Shown one piece after another: positions 1 through 5,223 of a DNA stretch of 15,149 nt. The stretch's first letter is position 1. Every line of letters starts with the position of its first letter. This stretch comes from Candidatus Aerophobota bacterium (GTDB taxonomy: Bacteria > Aerophobota > Aerophobia > Aerophobales > B3-G15). The stretch lies in the NCBI GenBank assembly GCA_021163905.1, contig JAGGTG010000066.1, positions 1 to 15,149 on the forward strand. Reading direction: 5' to 3'. The position numbers and the translations under genes are program-made. A model generated the notes under the pieces. That model was not told the DNA's origin and made no database searches. It saw nothing but the letters and a program-made list of their open reading frames with translations.

Positions 1-1
1 A

Positions 2-295
2 AGAAAAGAAAGAAGAATTCTTTTAACCAGAGATAAAGATTACCTTGATCCTCACTGGTTCCCGCTTCACAGAACTATGGGAATCATAATAGTGGAGGAG
101 AAAAATACTAAAAGATTAATCCATATTTTAAAACTTTTATCTAAATTTCTTGATAGGGCAATGCAGGAGAATTCCCACTATTTATCTTCCCTTAAAATTA
201 TAGCTTCCTTATCCGGAGTAAAATTAAGTTACCTGGGGGAAAGAGGGAATGTAGAGGAAAAATTCTATTCCTGGTCGGACTTTAGCTTCTCCTGA
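2..295 (+). CDS. C-terminal part of a DUF5615-type PIN-like protein (5' end outside window)
   Basis: The reading frame is open to the left edge, so the ATG at 77 is an internal methionine (visible residue 26), not the start. The 97 visible residues begin with LLTRDKDYLD (residues 7-16), then FPLHR (20-24) and GIIIVEE. This pattern, an acidic 'TxDxD' strand-turn followed by a hydrophobic GIIIV strand, is typical of the C-terminal half of DUF5615 PIN-like proteins, which are small toxin-like or nuclease-fold proteins often paired with a DUF433 antitoxin. D11 and D13 of the fragment would be acidic residues of the PIN-like site. The rest is a helix-rich tail with no recognised motif. The gene ends 30 bases before the promoter of the flagellar regulator and is probably a separate unit. 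Family recognition is from motif memory, and activity is not shown. Confidence 0.65.
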   Translation, partial: RKERRILLTRDKDYLDPHWFPLHRTMGIIIVEEKNTKRLIHILKLLSKFLDRAMQENSHYLSSLKIIASLSGVKLSYLGERGNVEEKFYSWSDFSFS

Positions 296-325
296 CCTCT
301 GCCATCTTCTGTATGCCACAGGTAC

Positions 326-357
326 TTGACATTAGAAATTTTTTCGATAAATATAAT
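326..357 (+). promoter_or_regulatory. Vegetative (sigma-70-type) promoter for the riboswitch-controlled regulator
   Basis: A perfect TTGACA lies at 326-331 and a perfect TATAAT at 352-357. The 20-base spacer is longer than the usual 16-18. No better -10 is found at 16-18 bases (TAAATA at 348-353 is poor). Transcription would start near 364, about 11 bases before the first aptamer stem, which fits a leader that begins with the riboswitch. Confidence 0.6.
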
Positions 358-374
358 ATGGTTCCTTTATTTTT

Positions 375-462
375 GAGAGAACGAGAAAGGCAACTCATCT
401 TTTAGATGGGACGCAAAGGTTCAGGTCGTGAAAAACACGATAGCTGGCCTGCCGAAACTCTC
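375..462 (+). promoter_or_regulatory. Class I cyclic-di-GMP riboswitch aptamer (GEMM-I)
   Basis: The hallmark GGGACGCAAAG is present at 408-418, preceded by GGCAA (389-393) and followed by TAGC (441-444) and CTGCCGA (449-455), in the order of the GEMM-I consensus. Helices can be drawn: closing stem GAGAG 375-379 with CTCTC 458-462; GGCA 389-392 with TGCC 450-453; hairpin CATCT 396-400 with AGATG 404-408; GG 418-419 with CC 448-449 plus CAG 422-424 with CTG 444-446; and TCGTG 426-430 with CACGA 436-440. The usual GNRA tetraloop of the second hairpin is replaced by a U-rich loop, so the tertiary tetraloop dock may be absent. GEMM-I aptamers bind cyclic-di-GMP and commonly control motility genes. 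The next gene is a flagellar-type activator. Confidence 0.85.
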
Positions 463-598
463 TGAGAGAATATTTTATAGAGGGGGGAGAGACGAGAAAG
501 ATCTATAGGAGAGTGGATCTAAATAGCAAGAGTTAGAAGGTTTTACTATAGAGAGATCCCCTGGTAGCGGCCAGGCCAGACACAATAAGGAAAGTAAG
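463..598 (+). promoter_or_regulatory. Structured leader / putative expression platform of the riboswitch
   Basis: There is no U-tract terminator between aptamer and start codon. A GC-rich stretch at 568-579 (CGGCCAGGCCAG) can pair with 444-454 of the aptamer core (CTGGCCTGCCG) in 11 base pairs with a single bulged C. That pairing would destroy the ligand-binding fold. If the aptamer is folded, the same stretch can instead form a local hairpin, CCTGG 560-564 with CCAGG 571-575. Further helices are possible: CTATAG 503-508 with CTATAG 546-551, and AGGGG 481-485 with CCCCT 558-562. The ribosome binding site AAGGAA (587-592) lies 8 bases past the switch helix and is not itself paired, so the control mechanism (translation, RNA stability or Rho access) is open. 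Confidence 0.55.
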
Positions 599-1957
599 AT
601 GAATGCCCGGCCGTTAATACTGTTGGTTAGTATACAAACAGGGGATTTTTCCTTTTTGGTATCTTCTCTTAAAGAAGATGGCTATGCTTTAATAATTACC
701 AACCCTTTTTCAAAAACAACCAGAAAGTTTAAAAAAAAACCTTCTCTGATATTATTCGATCTTGATGGATTAGATGTAAGATACGTAGATATTTTAAGGG
801 AAATTAGAGAAACCCACCCAGAAGTTCCCGTTATTGTTCTCTCCCAGCCAAAGCCTTCTCAAATAGAAAAAGCACTGAGATTAATAAAAGAGGGTGTTTA
901 CGATTATCTTAAAAAACCTTTTATTGTGGACGAGTTGAAAATACTTATCCGTAGAGCTATAAGAAAAAGTTATGAAAATGAAATTTTTCCTGATTTTGTG
1001 ATAGGAAAAAATCCCGAAATGAGAAAAATACTGACCCTTGCTAAAACTATTGCCCCCACAGATCTTACCGTCCTCATTGGAGGGGAAAGTGGAACAGGTA
1101 AGGAACTTGTTGCCTCTTTTATACATAAATTAAGCAGAAGAAATAACAAGGTATTTTTAAAGTTAAACTGTGCTGCTTTAACGGAGTCAATAATGGAAAG
1201 TGAGTTATTTGGATATGAAAGAGGAGCTTTCACCGGAGCAGAAAACAAAAAAATAGGTCTTTTTTCTGCTGCAGAGGGAGGAACTCTTCTACTTGATGAA
1301 ATAGCAGAAACAAGCCTGAGTACTCAGGCAAAGCTTTTAAGGGTAATTGAAAATAAAGAATTTATTCCAGTAGGTGGAACAGCTCCGGTGAAATGTGATG
1401 TGAGGCTTATAGTAGCAACCAATAAGAACCTTCAGGAGGAGATAGAGAAAAACAGATTTCGACAGGATCTTTTTTACAGAATAAACTCCTTTACCCTTAA
1501 TCTCCCTCCCTTAAGAGAGAGAAAAGAAGATATACCTTTGTTCATAAATCATTTCCTTAAAAAATACAACCAAATTTTAGGTAAAAAAATCGAGGGAATG
1601 GAAGATGAGGTTTATGATTTTTTTCTCAGTTATCCCTGGCCAGGCAATATAAGAGAACTTGAGTCCGTACTTTTAAAAATGTCTATTATCTGTAACAAAC
1701 CTGTTATTACAATGGAACAGGTAAGAGAAATTTTGCCCCAGACAAATTCATCATCTCCAAATGGATTTTACACTGCTTCTTTTAAAGAGGAAAAGGATAA
1801 ATTTCTGGAACTGTTTGAAGAAAAATACATAAAAAATCTGCTTATAAAATCCAATGGAAATATCCTTAAAGCAGCAAAGAAGGCAAAAGTAACCCGTTCT
1901 TTTCTCTACTATAAAATAAAACAGTATGGAATAGATATATCCACCTATAGAAATTAA
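599..1957 (+). CDS. Sigma-54-dependent activator with degenerate receiver, FleQ/FlrA type
   Basis: A 452-residue enhancer-binding protein. The N-terminal receiver-like domain (about 1-122) keeps the phospho-acceptor position D54, S82 and K106, but the usual acidic pair after the first strand is missing (SIQTGD in its place). Phosphorylation is therefore doubtful, as in FleQ and FlrA. The AAA+ domain (about 133-370) has Walker A GESGTGKE (162-169), the sigma-54 contact loop GAFTGA (209-214) and Walker B ending in D233-E234. A Fis-type helix-turn-helix sits at about 419-444. ATG at 599 follows AAGGAA at 587-592. It is the only gene between the riboswitch leader and the next non-coding region, so it is probably transcribed alone. 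Its place above a sigma-54-controlled flagellar regulatory operon suggests the master activator. The regulator class is certain; orthology to FlrA is inferred. Confidence 0.85.
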   Translation: MNARPLILLVSIQTGDFSFLVSSLKEDGYALIITNPFSKTTRKFKKKPSLILFDLDGLDVRYVDILREIRETHPEVPVIVLSQPKPSQIEKALRLIKEGVYDYLKKPFIVDELKILIRRAIRKSYENEIFPDFVIGKNPEMRKILTLAKTIAPTDLTVLIGGESGTGKELVASFIHKLSRRNNKVFLKLNCAALTESIMESELFGYERGAFTGAENKKIGLFSAAEGGTLLLDEIAETSLSTQAKLLRVIENKEFIPVGGTAPVKCDVRLIVATNKNLQEEIEKNRFRQDLFYRINSFTLNLPPLRERKEDIPLFINHFLKKYNQILGKKIEGMEDEVYDFFLSYPWPGNIRELESVLLKMSIICNKPVITMEQVREILPQTNSSSPNGFYTASFKEEKDKFLELFEEKYIKNLLIKSNGNILKAAKKAKVTRSFLYYKIKQYGIDISTYRN

Positions 1958-1989
1958 TTGACCCAGGATACATCCTTTCTATATATAAA
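1958..1989 (+). promoter_or_regulatory. Weak candidate sigma-70 promoter downstream of the activator gene
   Basis: TTGACC at 1958-1963 begins right after the stop codon. TATATA follows at 18 bases (1982-1987), or TATAAA at 20 bases (1984-1989). It could give basal transcription of the next operon independent of sigma-54. AT-rich DNA makes chance matches common. Confidence 0.25.
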
Positions 1990-2000
1990 TCACACCTCAC

Positions 2001-2126
2001 TGTTAATTTCTCTTAACACTAAATTAACACCCATAAAATCTAAACTAAAAAATTTTTTAATCTTATCTATGTTAAAAAAACAATACACAGATCCTCCTTT
2101 TTAGCTTTTATAAACAATTTTTAACA
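2001..2126 (+). promoter_or_regulatory. Cluster of TGTTAA/TTAACA motifs, candidate enhancer (UAS) for a sigma-54 activator
   Basis: Five copies of one hexamer occur in 126 non-coding bases: TGTTAA at 2001-2006 and 2070-2075, and its complement TTAACA at 2013-2018, 2024-2029 and 2121-2126. The first two form a perfect inverted repeat with a 6-base spacer. The second and third are direct repeats 11 bases apart, one helical turn. The cluster lies about 85-210 bases upstream of the start expected from the -24/-12 promoter, the usual distance for enhancer sites. The likely binder is the activator encoded just upstream; this is inference. Confidence 0.45.
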
Positions 2127-2133
2127 TAATCTT

Positions 2134-2160
2134 GGGAAAGCCTTTAAGATTCCCTTTTCT
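2134..2160 (+). terminator. Weak hairpin with short T-run, possible terminator
   Basis: GGGAA at 2134-2138 can pair with TTCCC at 2150-2154, followed by TTTTCT. The stem has only 5 base pairs and the loop is 11 bases, so it is a poor intrinsic terminator. It is listed because no better one exists after the activator gene. The hexamer cluster, this hairpin and a -24/-12 promoter are all that I see in the 294 bases between 1958 and 2251; there is no small gene. Confidence 0.2.
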
Positions 2161-2184
2161 GGTGGAAATTTAGAAAAATCCCGC

Positions 2185-2200
2185 TGGAAGTTTTTTTGCA
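2185..2200 (+). promoter_or_regulatory. Sigma-54 (-24/-12) promoter of the flagellar regulatory operon
   Basis: TGGAAGTTTTTTTGCA has GG at 2186-2187 and GC at 2198-2199 with exactly 10 bases between, as in the TGGCACG-N4-TTGCA consensus. Transcription would start near 2211, 41 bases before the TTG start of the first gene. Its position in a non-coding region directly downstream of a sigma-54 activator gene, with a repeated motif upstream, supports it. The pattern is nearly the same as the one before flgB. Confidence 0.75.
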
Positions 2201-2251
2201 AATATATAAACTCGGTTTAGTAAATTTTTAAAAACAAAAAGGAGAAAAAGT

Positions 2252-2623
2252 TTGGTAAAGGTACTCGTTGCCGATGATGACAAATTTACAAGGTATTTTC
2301 TATGGAAAACGCTGTCAAAAGAGGGATATGAAGTTAAGCTTGTAGAAAGTGGAAGTGAGGCTATAAGAAAAATATTAGCTCAAAATTTTGATGTGCTGTT
2401 TCTGGATATATACATGGAAGGAATGGATGGGCTGGATACCATATCTCTTATTAAAAGGATAAACCCTGAGATACCAATTGTGGTTGTAACTGGAGACCTA
2501 TCACCGGAAATGAAAGATAGAGTCCAGCGTATGAGGGTATCCGAGTACCTTACCAAACCTCTTGATCCTTGTAAAGTGAAAAATGCTGTTGAGCTTATAC
2601 TTGCCAGAAATGGAGGAATTTAA
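2252..2623 (+). CDS. CheY-like single-domain response regulator
   Basis: A stand-alone receiver domain of 123 residues with no output domain. All active-site residues are present: acidic D8-D9-D10, phospho-acceptor D52, T80 and K102 before P103. It starts at TTG, chosen because GGAG at 2241-2244 lies 7 bases upstream and the first strand (VKVLVADDD) begins at once; no ATG fits. It is the first gene of the operon behind the sigma-54 promoter. A CheY-like protein here could bind the flagellar switch or act as a phosphate sink or relay for the histidine kinase four genes downstream. The sequence does not decide between these, and no chemotaxis kinase is visible in the window. Confidence 0.85.
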   Translation: MVKVLVADDDKFTRYFLWKTLSKEGYEVKLVESGSEAIRKILAQNFDVLFLDIYMEGMDGLDTISLIKRINPEIPIVVVTGDLSPEMKDRVQRMRVSEYLTKPLDPCKVKNAVELILARNGGI

Positions 2624-2627
2624 AAAT

Positions 2628-2855
2628 ATGGGCATAGATAGAAAGAACCTTTGTACAATTATAAAAAGTGAAAAACTAAACTTTACAACAGAACCAATAC
2701 TTATCGATCTGGAAAATAGCAAGGAAAATGGTGTGAAAATAAATTTAAAAAGGGAAAATGGTGTAATACGAATTATTCAAGTTATTTGCTCATGTGGTAA
2801 TAAGATAAATCTTCTCTGCGAGTATGAAAATGAAGATGTTCCCAAAATTAAATAA
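2628..2855 (+). CDS. Small conserved-looking protein with CxC...C motif, function unknown
   Basis: A 75-residue protein starting at ATG 2628, 4 bases after the CheY-like gene, with GGAGG at 2612-2616 as ribosome binding site 11 bases upstream. Upstream ATGs (2583, 2610) lie before or within that site and inside the previous gene, so they are less likely. The C-terminal part reads VICSCGNKINLLCEYE, giving C53, C55 and C63 (counted from ATG 2628), a possible metal-binding hairpin or redox motif, with another cysteine at residue 9. The middle (NGVKINLKRENGVIRIIQV) looks like beta strands. No signal peptide or membrane segment is present. I do not recognise a named family. Co-transcription with flagellar regulators suggests a role in motility control. 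Confidence 0.6.
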   Translation: MGIDRKNLCTIIKSEKLNFTTEPILIDLENSKENGVKINLKRENGVIRIIQVICSCGNKINLLCEYENEDVPKIK

Positions 2856-4815
2856 GGGTACATCTTTAATTAGAGACATTTATAAACCCTCTTTTAAAAA
2901 ACCCTGGCTCTTTTTGATTATAGGGGGGACAGTTGCTATTATTATTTTGATTAAATTCCCTCCCTATCCATCTTCAGTAAAAACTCCCATTTACAAAATA
3001 TATCTTACAAAAGCAGATGAGTTTTACCAACAGGGAGATCTAATGAAGGCAAGGGATGCCTATCTGGACTTCATTGAGAGATTTCCTTCCAGTCCTGAAT
3101 TAAACCGGGCTTATTACCAACTGGCAAATACTTTTAAGGAAATGGGTCTCCCGGAGCGAGCTATATTCTTCTACGAAAAAATCAACAATCAAAAGCTTTC
3201 CTACTACTGTGAATCCCGGTATCAACTTGCTGAGTGTTATTACCAGATAGGACAGATAAAAAAAGCTACTCAAATAGCGAAAAAAGCAATAAAGAATTTC
3301 CCGGAAAGTAAAAGGATCTATAATTTTTATCTTATTCTGGCTAATTCTCTATTAAACGACGGTAAAAAAGATAAGGCTGCAGCTTTTTACTATAAGATCA
3401 TTAAAAATTCTGCCGATGATTCACTACTACAGAAAACCTATTTTAAGTTAGCTGATTTATGCTTTAAAGAAAAAAAATACTCGGAGGCTATTATTTACTA
3501 CTCTAAGCTTGTCAATGAATATCCAGGGGACGAACTTCAACAAGAAGCTCTTTTTTATCTTATCCGCTGTTATCTGGCAAGAGACCAGATAGAACAAGCT
3601 CTTTCCATTCTCTCCACATTCACAGGAAAATACTCAAGTAACACCTTTTTCTCCAGAGCTCTACTGGCCTGTGGAGAATCATTATTAAATAAAAAAGAAT
3701 ACAAAAGAGCTCTTGAGGTTTTCAAAGAAGCAGAAAAATATTCTCCAGAAGACCCTTATATAAGGTTAGAGACAAAAAAAGAGGTTGCCAGAGTTTATCT
3801 TCTTCAAAAAAATTACCCTGAAGCTGCAAAACTCTACGAGGAAATACTGAGAGATTATCCCTATTCAAAAGATGAGGAAAAGATCTATTTTAATTTAGGT
3901 GAGCTTTACCTTAAGATGGGGGAATACCATAAAGCTGCAGATATTTTTAAGATGTTTGTCCATTCTTTTCCTCTCTCACCTCTTGTTTTCTCTGCTTACT
4001 TTAATCTGGGAGAATCCTATATAGGGGAGGGTTATCTTTTTAAAGCTGCTGATACTTTTGACTATATTTTAAAAAACTCTTCTTCAAAAGATGATGTAAA
4101 AAAAGCTCTTTTAAAAATATCAGATATTTACATGAGAACAGGACTATGGAAAAAAGCCACTATTTTCTTAAAAAAGGCTCTTTACTATGTCAATGAGAAA
4201 ACTGGTTTTCAAATTAAGGTAAACCTTGCTAAATCCTATATCGCTCAGAGAAATTTCTCATCTGCAGAAAAAATAACCTCAGAAATTTTTAAAAATATTC
4301 CAAATGATCATTCCTCTATCTGGCAGATTATAGATCTGGCAGATATGTTTTACTCTCTGGGTAAAAGAGAGCTTGCTTTTGATATTTACCAGAAGGCAGG
4401 TAAGCTCAAATCCTTAAATAAGAAAGATAAAAGATGGCTATTTGTCCTTTTTAAAATGGGAAATCTTCAAAAGAGTAAAGGAAAAATTAACCTCACCATA
4501 AAGATATACCAGCAAATACTTGGTTTATCTGAAAAATATTCCGATCCAGAAGTCTCAAAGCTAAGGGAAAAAGTGCTTTTACTCCTTGCTGATATTTACT
4601 ACCGCTCAAAGAAAAATTATAAAAGAGCTCTTTCCCTTTATCTTAAAGCATTGGAGGAATATCCTGAAAGTGAAGATACTGCCTGGTGCATCTACCAGAT
4701 AGGAAACTGTTATAGAAAAAAAGGCCTGTTAAAGCTGGCAGAGAAGTATTATAAAAAATTAGAGGATAAATTTCCAGATGCACTATGGACAAAAATCAGT
4801 GGAGTAATTTTATGA
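2824..4815 (+). CDS. Membrane-anchored tetratricopeptide repeat protein
   Basis: A 663-residue protein with a short basic N-terminus, one membrane segment at about 28-44 (PWLFLIIGGTVAIIILIK) and then an almost unbroken run of TPR-like helix pairs from about residue 57 to the end, roughly 15 repeats of about 35 residues. Examples are YPEAAKLYEEILRDYP and YHKAADIFKMFVHSFP. Positive charges before the membrane segment predict a cytoplasmic N-terminus, with the repeats outside the inner membrane (periplasm if diderm). Such repeats form protein-binding superhelices, like the BamD/YbgF and PilF types. The gene overlaps the preceding one by 32 bases; ATGs at 2824, 2830 and 2836 are all possible and none has a strong ribosome binding site. 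It shares an ATGA overlap with the FlgN-like gene. It may be a scaffold for flagellar assembly, but no flagellar family is recognised. Confidence 0.7.
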   Translation: MKMKMFPKLNKGTSLIRDIYKPSFKKPWLFLIIGGTVAIIILIKFPPYPSSVKTPIYKIYLTKADEFYQQGDLMKARDAYLDFIERFPSSPELNRAYYQLANTFKEMGLPERAIFFYEKINNQKLSYYCESRYQLAECYYQIGQIKKATQIAKKAIKNFPESKRIYNFYLILANSLLNDGKKDKAAAFYYKIIKNSADDSLLQKTYFKLADLCFKEKKYSEAIIYYSKLVNEYPGDELQQEALFYLIRCYLARDQIEQALSILSTFTGKYSSNTFFSRALLACGESLLNKKEYKRALEVFKEAEKYSPEDPYIRLETKKEVARVYLLQKNYPEAAKLYEEILRDYPYSKDEEKIYFNLGELYLKMGEYHKAADIFKMFVHSFPLSPLVFSAYFNLGESYIGEGYLFKAADTFDYILKNSSSKDDVKKALLKISDIYMRTGLWKKATIFLKKALYYVNEKTGFQIKVNLAKSYIAQRNFSSAEKITSEIFKNIPNDHSSIWQIIDLADMFYSLGKRELAFDIYQKAGKLKSLNKKDKRWLFVLFKMGNLQKSKGKINLTIKIYQQILGLSEKYSDPEVSKLREKVLLLLADIYYRSKKNYKRALSLYLKALEEYPESEDTAWCIYQIGNCYRKKGLLKLAEKYYKKLEDKFPDALWTKISGVIL

Positions 4816-5213
4816 TGAATGATTGTAAGAACTGCTATCAAAGACAAATAAAATTATACAGGTCACTTTTGGATATCAGTGTCGATGAGCAAAAAGCTAT
4901 TGAGGAAAAAGATCTTAATAAGCTTTCCTCACTTCTTTATAAAAAGCGTGAAATTATTCAGAAAATAGAGGATATAAAAAAACAAACCCCTTCTCACACT
5001 GAGTTAGACCCTGAGGGATCTAATCTTATAAAAAGAATAATCAAACTTATTGAAAGGATAATTATCCAGGATAGAAAAAATGAATCTTTATTTAAAGAAA
5101 GTATAAATCAGGTCTTTCTTGAATTAAAACATCTCGAAAGAGCAAAAAGAGCAAGAAAATCCTATAAAGAGTTTACTCAGGTTAATCCTCATTTTTTAGA
5201 TCAAATAAGATAG
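4812..5213 (+). CDS. flgN: FlgN/FliT-like flagellar export chaperone
   Basis: A 133-residue, all-helical, charged protein with the layout of FlgN: an N-terminal helix (KLYRSLLDISVDEQKAIEEK), a helix with heptad spacing (LNKLSSLLYKKREIIQKIEDI), a second long helix (NLIKRIIKLIERIIIQDRKNE), and a C-terminal helix with clustered basic residues ending in HFLDQIR. FlgN holds the hook-filament junction proteins FlgK and FlgL for the export gate. The start is ATG 4812, overlapping the TPR gene's stop as ATGA and preceded by GGAG at 4801-4804. An in-frame ATG at 4785 lies inside the TPR gene without a ribosome site. FlgN proteins diverge strongly, so the call rests on size, helix pattern and neighbours; FliT is the alternative. 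Confidence 0.55.
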   Translation: MMNDCKNCYQRQIKLYRSLLDISVDEQKAIEEKDLNKLSSLLYKKREIIQKIEDIKKQTPSHTELDPEGSNLIKRIIKLIERIIIQDRKNESLFKESINQVFLELKHLERAKRARKSYKEFTQVNPHFLDQIR

Positions 5214-5223
5214 AGGTCCTAAT

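Noticed and set aside
77..295. A 72-residue gene starting at ATG 77
   Set aside because: The frame is open to the left edge and the residues before the ATG (LLTRDKDYLD) carry the family motif, so the true start lies outside the window.
487..580. A second, degenerate GEMM aptamer (repeat of ACGAGAAA at 381-388 and 492-499, and GGTAGCGG at 563-570)
   Set aside because: The essential GACGCAAAG core is missing from this stretch. The resemblance is limited to short purine runs, and the GC-rich end is better explained as pairing with the first aptamer.
1966..1980. Small hairpin AGGA-TACA-TCCT after the activator gene as a terminator
   Set aside because: Four base pairs followed by TTCT is too weak to call. 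It also overlaps a candidate promoter spacer.
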